Source: Lachnospiraceae bacterium (lineage in GTDB: Bacteria; Bacillota; Clostridia; Lachnospirales; Lachnospiraceae). Taken from it: a stretch of DNA of 64,000 nt. Under the pieces are notes generated by a model, which made no database searches, had not been told where the DNA came from, and worked only from the letters and a program-made list of their open reading frames with translations. Position numbers and translations under genes: made by a program. Of this stretch, positions 55,150 to 63,828 are shown piece after piece; the stretch's first letter is position 1; every line of letters begins with the position of its first letter. Location: assembly GCA_017623215.1 (NCBI GenBank), contig JAGAPO010000022.1, positions 49,286-113,285 on the forward strand, given 5' to 3'.

Positions 55150-55695
55150 TTAAATTTCGAGCAGGGTTGCTTTATGATGCATGGCGGGGAGAAGTTTTTC
55201 GAACAGATCGGAAGTCGCGAATCGGATGCTGGAGGTATTGATGCAGGGATGGCACGCAAAATACGGGCAGTCCGCCACTTCTTTGTCAATGAGCAGGGTT
55301 ACCTTGCAGTCCGGATCGTTCATCAGTGCCATAACGGTGGCAGAACCGGGAGTTACGTCAAGAAACTGCTCCATGTATTCCGGCTCTGCGAACGAAAGAC
55401 GAGGAGCGGCAATTAATTTGGACACGACGGCAGTTCGGAATTTCTTATCGCCCGGCATCAGCAGCAGATAATAGGAGGAATGCTTCGCGTCGCATAAAAA
55501 TAGATTTTTGCATATCCGGGTTCCCAGATACCGGTCCACCTTCTCGCAGTCTGATATATGAGCCATCGGCTCGTGATCCAGACGGTCAAACGGGATCGCA
55601 AGAGAATCCAGGAGATCATACACACGCAGTTCTTTGGATAGGCGTCCTGTCTCGTCGGCAGGGCGTCCGTGATAAAGAGTAAGTTCGCTGTCCAT
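55150..55695 (-). CDS. ProX/YbaK-family prolyl-tRNA editing protein
   Basis: 181 residues. The YbaK/EbsC fold is recognised by LDSLAIPFDRLDHEPMAHIS, RICKNLFLCDAKHSSYYLLL and LDVTPGSATVMALMND (GxxSP-like loop). Removes mis-attached alanine or cysteine from tRNA-Pro in trans. ProX-type size and the DHEP motif favour the Ala-tRNA-Pro deacylase group. AAAGGCGG precedes ATG 55695. Confidence 0.9.
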   Translation of the reverse strand: MDSELTLYHGRPADETGRLSKELRVYDLLDSLAIPFDRLDHEPMAHISDCEKVDRYLGTRICKNLFLCDAKHSSYYLLLMPGDKKFRTAVVSKLIAAPRLSFAEPEYMEQFLDVTPGSATVMALMNDPDCKVTLLIDKEVADCPYFACHPCINTSSIRFATSDLFEKLLPAMHHKATLLEI

Positions 55696-55880
55696 ATGTG
55701 TTCCGCCTTTCTTTTAAACTGATAATTAATAGTATCGTATCTGAGAGGTACTGTCAATCGAATCCGGGGAAATAGGCGGTAAATTTGTGCCTGGCGGACT
55801 GGCTTAGCGGGGATATTAGGAATGCAGATTGGCAGGAATTTTTTTGATATTTTCCAGCAATCCCCTTCTTCGCAAAGGGA

Positions 55881-55949
55881 AAAAAAGTCGGTAAAGTGAG
55901 AGAATGTCGGTATATTAGGATTGTTGAATCTTTCCGTCAATATTATTAT
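55881..55949 (+). promoter_or_regulatory. Operator and promoter of the response-regulator operon
   Basis: Two GTCGG half-sites at 55887 and 55906 (19 bp apart), then ATATTAGGATTGT, TTGTTG (55921-55926), 17 bp, TATTAT (55944-55949). The block 55881-55924 matches 63760-63803 at 38 of 44 positions by hand alignment. The arrangement fits an AraC-type activator bound next to the -35. Confidence 0.75.
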
Positions 55950-55987
55950 ATAAAGAGGAGAGAATAAGAAAGGTCAGAGGTGATAAA

Positions 55988-57556
55988 TTGTACAAATTGC
56001 TCATAGTCGAAGACGAGGAAAATACAAGGAGGGCGCTGCAGTACTGCGTTCCCTGGGAGATATGGGGATTCGAGGTGGAAGAGGCATTTGATGATGGGGA
56101 GGACGCGCTCGAGTATATGAAAGAAAATTCCTGCAACGTTATTCTGACCGATATTATGATGGGCAGAATGAATGGTCTGGAGATGATCGAGAATATACGG
56201 GAATTTCTTCCCAATATCAAGATTGTAATCCTGAGTGGGTACAGTAATTTTAACTATGTAAAAAAGGCACTGCAGTGCCAGGTATTGGACTATCTCTTAA
56301 AACCGGTTGATGATGATGAACTGATCAGAGTCTTTCGGCGAATTCGGGAGACTCTTGATGAGGAAGCAAAAGAACGCGATGCGCAGACCGTAAGTACGGG
56401 GGAGACAATAGAACTGATTCAGAAAAGCTTTCTGAAGATGCTGCTGTCGGCGCAGATCAAGATGGAGGATGAATTCAATGCCTACCGGAAGCTGTTGGGA
56501 ATAAAAGAGGATATTATCCGTTATCCGATGATGGCCTTTGAAGTAACGTTTGCGCCCCAGGATAATATGCAGATGTATATGGAGGAGGATTTTGAGATTA
56601 TTGATCAAAAATTAAGAGAGGGCTTCATATCGGCAAGCGGGGATTATATGTATCTGATTATCGATGAAAGCAATGTTCAGTGGAGAATCGTGGCATTCTC
56701 CTTAAAGCAGCAGGATGTGGAACGGTTAAAGAGTCACTGTGGTCAGAAGATTTACAAATTCATACGCAAATTGAATGATCAGGTGAAATGTAAGGTGTTC
56801 TGCAAGGTGACGCATTCCGTGCAGCGGGTCGGTGATCTGGTGGGAAATCTGGATGTGCCGGAGGATGGAGAATATGCAAAGAACATCGGTCAGGTAGAGG
56901 AAGTGTTCTATGAGAAGCTGCTCTCGAGATATAAGCTGTTCGTTATGGAACTGGATCTGGGCAATATGGATCAGATTTCCAGAATGATTGACAATATGGT
57001 ACAGGAATTATTGGTCGGTTCAATTGAACAGGCCAAATTCATTGTAAAGAATCTATTTGCCATGATATCGGAAGAGTATGGTCAGCGGGAACTCGACGTA
57101 TGGAAGCTTACGGAAGGGATGTTCGATTATAACGTTCTGCAGTCTGTGACGGATTTTAATGATCTGGCGGCATCAATGAAAGAAGTATTTTGGTTCTTAC
57201 ATACGGCGCTTGAGAAGAAAAAGATGGATTATAATTCCGATGTCGTGGGTGCCATTATCCAGTATATAGAGCAGAATCTATCGGGAGATCTTGGAAATGA
57301 AACCATAGCGAGAAAATTCAGGCTGAGTTCGGGTTATATGGGGCGGCTTTTCAAACAGATGACAGAAGAGAATCTGTCGGATTATGTCTTACGAATCCGA
57401 ATGGAGAAAGCGGTTACCCTGCTGCGAAGCGGCAGCTGTAATATCGCTGAGATCAGCAGTAAGGTTGGGTACGGTACGCAGTCCTATTTTGGAAGAGTCT
57501 TTAAGAAGTATACCGGATATACCCCGACGGATTATTGCCGGAGCGTGCTGCTATGA
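55988..57556 (+). CDS. Response regulator, REC plus AraC-type DNA-binding domain
   Basis: 522 residues, YesN type. REC domain 1-120 with LIVEDEENTRR (acidic pocket), VILTDIMMGRMNG (phospho-acceptor Asp in LTD), VILSGYSNF and LKPVDDDEL (conserved Lys). A long middle region (about 130-400), then two AraC helix-turn-helices at the end: GNETIARKFRLSSGYMGRLF and ISSKVGYGTQSYFGRVFKKY. TTG 55988 is the start: AGAGGTGATAAA precedes it and no ATG is suitable. Its gene stop overlaps the kinase ATG (ATGA). Likely binds the repeated operator at its own promoter. Confidence 0.93.
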   Translation: MYKLLIVEDEENTRRALQYCVPWEIWGFEVEEAFDDGEDALEYMKENSCNVILTDIMMGRMNGLEMIENIREFLPNIKIVILSGYSNFNYVKKALQCQVLDYLLKPVDDDELIRVFRRIRETLDEEAKERDAQTVSTGETIELIQKSFLKMLLSAQIKMEDEFNAYRKLLGIKEDIIRYPMMAFEVTFAPQDNMQMYMEEDFEIIDQKLREGFISASGDYMYLIIDESNVQWRIVAFSLKQQDVERLKSHCGQKIYKFIRKLNDQVKCKVFCKVTHSVQRVGDLVGNLDVPEDGEYAKNIGQVEEVFYEKLLSRYKLFVMELDLGNMDQISRMIDNMVQELLVGSIEQAKFIVKNLFAMISEEYGQRELDVWKLTEGMFDYNVLQSVTDFNDLAASMKEVFWFLHTALEKKKMDYNSDVVGAIIQYIEQNLSGDLGNETIARKFRLSSGYMGRLFKQMTEENLSDYVLRIRMEKAVTLLRSGSCNIAEISSKVGYGTQSYFGRVFKKYTGYTPTDYCRSVLL

Positions 57557-58863
57557 CGACAAAATCAGCCTGGAATTATATTAAGAAGTATAAGTTTAAC
57601 AGCCTGATGCTGCGGAACTTTGCGGGAGCAATTTTGATTGTAGCACTCCCTCTGCTGTTGCTGGTCTTTATCGGGTACCGGAAGTTCAGCGAAGAGATGA
57701 ATCATCGTATGGCGGACATGAACGAAGAACTGCTGCAGAAAAGCGCCGTGGTAACGGATAATGTCATGCGCGATATTATGGAAGTATTAGAGCAATTATC
57801 CGGGGAAGAGGTTGTATTGTCCGTAATGCAGACCGAAGAATTCGGGAAGCGGGAGTATGCCGAGGTAGAAGAGGTTGCCGCACTCATATGCCAGTACAGA
57901 CAGCTGAATCGGTATATTACCTCCATCTACATATATTCGGATGTGAATCAGCGGGTTATTGATGGCACGACCTTCAGCAATATCCAGAAATACGGGAAGA
58001 AGGACATCTGGTATCCGGTCTATAAGAAGATAGAGATGGATTCCCAATATACGCTGGTAAGTGGTGAGAATAATATCCTGGTCTGTCAGCCGATTGCGGT
58101 GAACGGAGGAACTATCGGTATCATTGTCTTTGATATCAATCTGCAGAAGGTCAAGGAACTGTTAGAGAGCGAGGATCTTATGCAGACAGGCAGCTTCTTT
58201 GTAGTGGACAGTGCCGGCCAGGTTCTGTACTGTAATCAGCCGGAGTATTTTACCGCAAGTGAGAGGGAAAAACACAGATATCGGAAGGCAATTGGGCAGG
58301 TGAAGCCCGGGAGCAGCGGCTTGTACGGCATGGATGATTCTGCATTTGTCTCCGTGGTGAAATCCGAGCATCAAAGCTGGAAATATGCTCTGATAACGGA
58401 ACGGCCTACTTATAAAGAAGAGGTGGGCGCGCTCAAAGATTTTCTTGTACTGATGCTGGTGACCGGTACCGTGTCGGGAATTCTTGCCGCCTATGTCATT
58501 ACCCGCGTTACATACGGTCCGGTTAAAAAGATTGTGGAAGTGATTGAGGAACCTCGTGTGCATATGACCGGGGAGACAAGCAGGCAATCCAATGAACTGC
58601 TGTATATTACCAGCAATATTTTAAGCACTTTAAGAAGCAAACAAAAGGTGGATGAGGAGCTGGAGGAACGTGTCGAATCCATGCGGGCCCTTCAGTCCAT
58701 GGCGCTGCAGTTTCAGATGGAGCCACACTTTCTGTACAACACGCTGGATCTGATTAAGTGGAGTGCCGTGGAGGACATGGGTATGGGCAACAGAACCAGT
58801 AAATTAATCGCCAAGTTAGCACTGCTCTATCGGAGCGGTCTTGAGGGAGGGGTGAGAGCATGA
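57553..58863 (+). CDS. YesM-type sensor kinase truncated before its ATPase domain
   Basis: 436 residues. TM1 at about 23-42, extracellular dCache-like sensor (43-296), TM2 at about 297-319, HAMP-like linker (VTYGPVKKIVEVIEEP), and the His_kinase phosphoacceptor segment LQFQMEPHFLYNTLDLIKW with His 392. The chain ends 44 residues later; the HATPase_c domain (about 150 residues with N, G1, G2 boxes) that normally follows is absent, and no frame downstream encodes it. The stop overlaps the Yip1 gene start (ATGA). Autophosphorylation in cis is therefore not expected. Start ATG 57553 overlaps the regulator stop. Confidence 0.85.
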   Translation: MTTKSAWNYIKKYKFNSLMLRNFAGAILIVALPLLLLVFIGYRKFSEEMNHRMADMNEELLQKSAVVTDNVMRDIMEVLEQLSGEEVVLSVMQTEEFGKREYAEVEEVAALICQYRQLNRYITSIYIYSDVNQRVIDGTTFSNIQKYGKKDIWYPVYKKIEMDSQYTLVSGENNILVCQPIAVNGGTIGIIVFDINLQKVKELLESEDLMQTGSFFVVDSAGQVLYCNQPEYFTASEREKHRYRKAIGQVKPGSSGLYGMDDSAFVSVVKSEHQSWKYALITERPTYKEEVGALKDFLVLMLVTGTVSGILAAYVITRVTYGPVKKIVEVIEEPRVHMTGETSRQSNELLYITSNILSTLRSKQKVDEELEERVESMRALQSMALQFQMEPHFLYNTLDLIKWSAVEDMGMGNRTSKLIAKLALLYRSGLEGGVRA

Positions 58864-59492
58864 AACGTTCCGGCTTTCAGGAGATGAGTCCGTATCGATA
58901 TCCATTCTATACGATACTACATCCAAGGGATGGATTTCAGGAGATGAAATTCAATAAAAAAGGCTCCATGACGGTAATGCTTATGATACTTGCTGCCTGG
59001 CTCTTTGTAGAATTATTCTACCGTTCGGCCATGGCATTCGATATGAATCCGTTTATCTATCAGGATGTCAGCCTGCTTCGAGTTGCCGTCATCACGATTA
59101 TTATGTATGTAATGGTCTGCCTGTCCAACTGGTGCTTCTGCACTTTGCTGGACGGGAAGGGAAAGTTAAAGGATATCTGTATCGTTGCCTCCTATTCCCT
59201 GCTCCCGTATATCATCGTCCGCTTTGTTACGGTGCTTTTAAGCGTGGTTATGACGGGGGAAGAGCAGATGATATTGGATTATCTTGTTATCCTGTCACAG
59301 GTCTGGTGTTTTGCCATGGCGTATACGGGGCTGCAGGAGATCCATGAATATAGCTTTAAGAAGACACTGATGTCGATTGTACTGACGCTGGTAGGTGTTG
59401 TTATCATGTTCTTCATCAGCATTCTGCTGATTATGCTGCTGCAGCAGCTGTATAACTTTATTGTCACAGTCACGTTCGAATTGAGATATTAG
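58860..59492 (+). CDS. Yip1-domain membrane protein
   Basis: 210 residues, five to six TM helices. RYPFYTILHPRDGFQEMKFN is the characteristic Yip1 entry segment (HPxxGFxxMK), followed by helices FVELFYRSAMAFDMNPF and VMVCLSNWCFCTLL. In Firmicutes such proteins sit beside DUF5696 proteins and sugar ABC permeases, as here; function unknown. Compared with relatives the N-terminus is short, which fits a deletion joining it to the truncated kinase. ATG 58860 overlaps the kinase stop. Confidence 0.8.
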   Translation: MKRSGFQEMSPYRYPFYTILHPRDGFQEMKFNKKGSMTVMLMILAAWLFVELFYRSAMAFDMNPFIYQDVSLLRVAVITIIMYVMVCLSNWCFCTLLDGKGKLKDICIVASYSLLPYIIVRFVTVLLSVVMTGEEQMILDYLVILSQVWCFAMAYTGLQEIHEYSFKKTLMSIVLTLVGVVIMFFISILLIMLLQQLYNFIVTVTFELRY

Positions 59493-59540
59493 TGCGGGAG
59501 CTGTTGAGACATATTGGTTATGACTTATAAGGAGACAGGG

Positions 59541-61850
59541 ATGAATAAAAAGGATAAATTAAGAAAGATATGGAAGGGCTTATGCAAGCATAAGGAAAAA
59601 ATCAGCCTTGGAATTGTCCTTGGAATTGCCGCCGCGGCAGTTGCATTCATAGCGTATGGGGCAATGCAGATCATGGAGTCGGATCGCGTCAGAGAGGCAG
59701 AAGCCGCCGGGATGCGGCAGGAATCCCCGATTGCCGCAGATCGGTCAAGAGATTATGGAGAAGAAGGATTCCGCAAGGTGGCAGAGAATGAGAATTATAT
59801 CATGTATGCCGATTATACCACGGGCGCAATCAATATTGAGGAGAAATCCACGGGAAAGGTCTGGTACAGTAATCCGCAGGATTACACAGAGGATACGATT
59901 GCCGCGTCTAAGCATCGACTGCGGTCGCAGTTAAGCTTGTCTTATCTGGATCTGAGCAATAAGGTTGAGAAGACTTTGGAGAGCTATAACGGAAGTGTTA
60001 CACAGGGAGGAATGGAACATGAGGTATTAGAGCAAGGAATCGAATTCTGCTTCTCTTTTCCGGTTCCGGGAATTCGGATTACCGTGCGCTATACCTTAGA
60101 GGAGGATGGCTTCACGGCTACGATACCGTCGGATGGGATAGAAGAGCTCTGGAGTGAGAGCTATCTTGTGACGGGAATTGAACTGCTTCCGTTCTTTGGA
60201 GCAGGGGGGGCGTCCGACGAAGGATATCTGCTGGTACCGGACGGTTCCGGGGTTCTGATTGAATTCAATAACGGAAAGCAAAGATATCAGGAATACCAGA
60301 ACTGGGTGTATGGAACGGATCTTGCCCTTGTACAGGAAGAAGAGCCTGTGCAGTCGGAGTCGATTGGTATGCCTGTATTTGGACTCAAATGTGGGGATCA
60401 CGCATTCCTGGCGATTATCGAATCGGGGGATGCAAGCAGTAAGATATATGCTTATACCAGCAAAAAGGTGGATTCCTATAATAAGGTGTACAGCGAGGCG
60501 ATATACAGACAATTTCAGCCCAGATCGAATGTTAAGACAGGCTACAGCACCAATATGCTCGAAGGCTGCGATTATACGGTTCGCTATCTCTTCCTCTCAG
60601 GAGAAGAGGCAGACTATTGCGGGATGAGCAGGGTCTATCAGGAATACCTGACGGAACGGAACGAACTGAAGCTTTCCAACCTGGCGGATAAGAACTACCT
60701 GATTCTGGATCTATACGGGGCAGTAGGTATCGAGCAATATGTAGTAGGGGTGGAAAAGGACGTCATTACGGCTTTGACTACCTATAACGAGGTCTGCGAG
60801 ATTGTAAAGGAATTAAAGAGCGGGGGAGTTGAGAATCTGATCATTAATTACCTCGGTGCATCAAAGGGTGGACTGGAGGGAAAAGCGGCGGATGGTTTCT
60901 CTACGGAATCCGTACTTGGAACAAAAGCGGAATTTAGGAAGATGGTAGATTATCTGAATCAGGAGGGAGTGCTGCTATTTATTGATACGAATCCAATCTA
61001 TCTGTATGAAAGCGGAAACGGATATCATACGAAGACGGATAGTATCAAGACATTTTTTGGAGAGTATGCCTATCAGTACGACTATTCTTTGCACACAAAA
61101 AAGAGTATTAGCAGTACGCGATGGTACGTGCTGAGAGCTCAGCAAATACCCGAACTGCTGAGAAGTTTTACAAAATCTTTGATATCAAACGGTTTGGAGA
61201 ATATTTCCATATCGGGTATTGGCGAACATCTGTATTCCGATTTTTCTGATGAGCATCCTTCAGGGCGGGGCGAGACGCTGAAGCTGTGGGAACAGGCCTT
61301 GATGGAGAACGAAAAGGAGGCACAATATCTGATGGTTTCGGGTGGAAATGCATATTCCTTCCCTTATGCAGATATCGTAACCAATGTAGCAGCGAGCGGA
61401 AGCGGGTATGATGTGGCAGCTCAGGATATCCCGTTTTATCAGATGGTGCTGCATGGGAACATTGTAACGGGAGCGACGGCAATCAATGATAAAGCGGATT
61501 ATCACGATGCGTTCCTGAAAGCAATTGAGACCGGAAGCAGTCTGAAGTATGACTGGCTCTATGCCGATATAACGGAACTGGTCAGAACAGAATATAATGA
61601 ACTGGTGTATGCATCTTATGAGTACTGGATTGACACTGTGGTGGAGGAATATCTTGCGCTGCAGGAAGCAGTCGGCGATCTTGCGGGGCAGCATATTGTG
61701 GAACACAGGTTGTTAGAAGACGAGGTATCCATGACCGTATATGAATCAGGAACGTGTGTCATCGTGAATTACGGGCAGAATGAATATCGTTATGGAGAAC
61801 TGACAGTTGCAGGAAGAGACTATCTTGTTGTGGAAGGAGAGAAACAATGA
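59541..61850 (+). CDS. DUF5696 membrane-anchored protein
   Basis: 769 residues. One TM (about 21-42), then a large extracellular part: beta-rich first half (YADYTTGAINIEEKSTGKVW, DGSGVLIEFNNGKQRYQEYQ) and a TIM-barrel-like second half (about 380-680; VENLIINYLGASKGGLEGK, LLFIDTNPIYLYES). The family accompanies LplB/YtcP-type sugar importers and is suspected to process or present glycans; no activity is proven. ATG 59541 with AAGGAG upstream is preferred over 59520. Stop overlaps the next gene (ATGA). Confidence 0.82.
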   Translation: MNKKDKLRKIWKGLCKHKEKISLGIVLGIAAAAVAFIAYGAMQIMESDRVREAEAAGMRQESPIAADRSRDYGEEGFRKVAENENYIMYADYTTGAINIEEKSTGKVWYSNPQDYTEDTIAASKHRLRSQLSLSYLDLSNKVEKTLESYNGSVTQGGMEHEVLEQGIEFCFSFPVPGIRITVRYTLEEDGFTATIPSDGIEELWSESYLVTGIELLPFFGAGGASDEGYLLVPDGSGVLIEFNNGKQRYQEYQNWVYGTDLALVQEEEPVQSESIGMPVFGLKCGDHAFLAIIESGDASSKIYAYTSKKVDSYNKVYSEAIYRQFQPRSNVKTGYSTNMLEGCDYTVRYLFLSGEEADYCGMSRVYQEYLTERNELKLSNLADKNYLILDLYGAVGIEQYVVGVEKDVITALTTYNEVCEIVKELKSGGVENLIINYLGASKGGLEGKAADGFSTESVLGTKAEFRKMVDYLNQEGVLLFIDTNPIYLYESGNGYHTKTDSIKTFFGEYAYQYDYSLHTKKSISSTRWYVLRAQQIPELLRSFTKSLISNGLENISISGIGEHLYSDFSDEHPSGRGETLKLWEQALMENEKEAQYLMVSGGNAYSFPYADIVTNVAASGSGYDVAAQDIPFYQMVLHGNIVTGATAINDKADYHDAFLKAIETGSSLKYDWLYADITELVRTEYNELVYASYEYWIDTVVEEYLALQEAVGDLAGQHIVEHRLLEDEVSMTVYESGTCVIVNYGQNEYRYGELTVAGRDYLVVEGEKQ

Positions 61851-62749
61851 GAACGGAGAAAATGGGAAGAAAGAAAGACAGACTGATTTCGAAAAAAGAT
61901 ATTACGGGATATCTGTTCATATCGCCGTTTATCATTGGCTTCATATTCCTGTTCCTGAAACCGATGATACAATCCGTTATTTACTCGTTTCATAAAGTCA
62001 CGATGAGTGCGGAAGGTATGGTTCTGGAATATGTGGGATTTGCGAACTACAAGACCGCATTATTCGGGGATGCCGGGTTCTTTAAGGCATTATTATCAAT
62101 GGGTGGAGAGGTGATTGTCAAAATTGTAGTTGTTATGTTCTTCAGTATGTTCGTGGCCGTACTGCTGAATCAGAAATTTGCGGGAAGGCTGTTCTTCCGA
62201 ACGGCTATGTTCCTTCCTGTCATATTTGGAGCAGAACAGATTACAACCTTCAGCGATTACCAATCGATGTCTTTACAGGGCGGCAGTGATGTGGTTGGCA
62301 CAACGGCTGTCCATGTGCCTAAATTTCTGGAAGAAATCATATCCGGGTTCGGGCCGTTTGCTGCGGTGATAACCAGCTTTACGGAGTATGCAAGTAACAT
62401 ATTTGAGATTTCCTGGGATGTGGGAATTCAGATTATTCTATTCATCATAGGACTGCAGGCAGTGCCTTCTTATCTTTATGAAGTATGTGAATTAGAAGGT
62501 GCAACGAAGTGGGAGACGTTCTGGAAGATTACATTTCCCATGCTGTCGCCTTCCATTCTTCTGTGCCTGATCTATACGATTATCGACAGCTTTAATTCGG
62601 GCAATGCGGTTATGGATATGATCGATGAGAATCTGCGGACGGTGATTCATTATGCATGTGCGCAGACGTGGCTATATTGTATTCTCGTCCTGATTCTGGT
62701 GTTTCTTGCCTATCGGATTACAGCGAAACACGTTATGTATCTGGATTAA
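61847..62749 (+). CDS. Sugar ABC transporter permease, LplB/UgpA type
   Basis: 300 residues, six TM helices. GYLFISPFIIGFIFLFLKPM is the standard entry of this family and the EAA loop lies in YEVCELEGATKWETFWKITF (about residues 206-225), which contacts the ATPase (not encoded here; MsmK-like shared ATPases are common). The start ATG overlaps the DUF5696 stop. Imports oligosaccharide or uronate-type sugars by analogy. Confidence 0.92.
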   Translation: MRTEKMGRKKDRLISKKDITGYLFISPFIIGFIFLFLKPMIQSVIYSFHKVTMSAEGMVLEYVGFANYKTALFGDAGFFKALLSMGGEVIVKIVVVMFFSMFVAVLLNQKFAGRLFFRTAMFLPVIFGAEQITTFSDYQSMSLQGGSDVVGTTAVHVPKFLEEIISGFGPFAAVITSFTEYASNIFEISWDVGIQIILFIIGLQAVPSYLYEVCELEGATKWETFWKITFPMLSPSILLCLIYTIIDSFNSGNAVMDMIDENLRTVIHYACAQTWLYCILVLILVFLAYRITAKHVMYLD

Positions 62750-62777
62750 ACAGCGCGGAGGAAAGGAGGAGAGTGAT

Positions 62778-63743
62778 TTGTTAAATAGTAAGAGATTGCC
62801 AACGAAAAAAGTTGCTCAGGTATCTGCATCCGTATGTTATAAGGTGTTTCGGATTGTGATTCTGTTGGGCCTTAGTTATCTGATGTTATATCCGGTGCTG
62901 TCCATTTTGTCGCAGGCGTTGATGCTGCCGGAGGAATTGTTCGATGGAACTATCGTATGGATTCCTGAGAATCCGACCTTCAGCAATTTTAAAAATGTTT
63001 TTACCTATATTGACTTTCCGCATCATATGAAAATCAGTCTGCAGATTGCGGTTATTGGTACGATACTGCAGCTGATTACTTGCTCGTTAGTGGGATATGG
63101 ACTGGCAAGATTCAACTTCAGAGGAGTCGGTGTTGCATTCGCAATGGTAATTATTACGATCGTTGTACCGATCCAGACGTCTCAGATTCCAATGTATCTC
63201 GGATATCAGAGCTTTGACTTTTTCGGAATCGGGACATTGATTGGAAAGATTACCGGAACGCCGCTGACTGTGAATCTGTTGGAGAGCAACTGGGTGTATT
63301 ATGTGCCGGCTGCATTTGGTGTCGGTCTAAATTCCGGATTGTACATCTTTTTATTCCGGCAGTTCTTTAAAGGGCTGCCAAAGGATCTGGAGGATGCCGG
63401 TAAGGTGGATGGGTGTAACGCTTTTATGGTCTATTTAAGAATTGCGGTACCTAACACAAAACCGGTCTTTGTGACAGTAGCATTATTATCGGTAATTTTC
63501 TACTGGAAGGATACGGTAATCAGCGGAATGTTTTTGTCTTCCATTGATCAGCAGCCGATTATGCTTCTCATCGATTCGTTTAAATCTATCTTATGGCAGT
63601 TGGGCGGAACGCAGGATGTAGGAAGATATACTGTAGAGATCAGCGCAGCCAGGCTTTTGGTGATTTCACCTTTAATTCTTGTATTCCTCATCTGCCAGAA
63701 GTTCTTTATCGAATGTATGGATCGTTCCGGAATCAAAGGATAA
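62778..63743 (+). CDS. Sugar ABC transporter permease, YtcP/UgpE type
   Basis: 321 residues, six TM helices. LGLSYLMLYPVLSILSQALM at the start, VGYGLARFNFRGVGVAFAMV in TM3 and the EAA loop DLEDAGKVDGCNAFMVYLRI (about residue 210). TTG 62778 is the start: AAAGGAGGAGAG lies just upstream and no better codon is available. Partner of the preceding permease. The binding protein that normally follows is not present before the window end. Confidence 0.92.
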   Translation: MLNSKRLPTKKVAQVSASVCYKVFRIVILLGLSYLMLYPVLSILSQALMLPEELFDGTIVWIPENPTFSNFKNVFTYIDFPHHMKISLQIAVIGTILQLITCSLVGYGLARFNFRGVGVAFAMVIITIVVPIQTSQIPMYLGYQSFDFFGIGTLIGKITGTPLTVNLLESNWVYYVPAAFGVGLNSGLYIFLFRQFFKGLPKDLEDAGKVDGCNAFMVYLRIAVPNTKPVFVTVALLSVIFYWKDTVISGMFLSSIDQQPIMLLIDSFKSILWQLGGTQDVGRYTVEISAARLLVISPLILVFLICQKFFIECMDRSGIKG

Positions 63744-63759
63744 AGAGGGATTGTTTAGA

Positions 63760-63828
63760 AAAAATGTCGGCAGAGTGACAGAACGTCGGAATATTAGGAT
63801 TGTCATATCTGACAATAACAGATACAAT
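63760..63828 (+). promoter_or_regulatory. Second copy of the AraC-type operator and promoter
   Basis: GTCGG at 63766 and 63785 (19 bp apart), ATATTAGGATTGT, TTGTCA (63800-63805), 17 bp, TACAAT (63823-63828). Distances from half-sites to -35 and -10 are the same as in the copy at 55881. It should drive the gene following the permeases. Confidence 0.78.
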
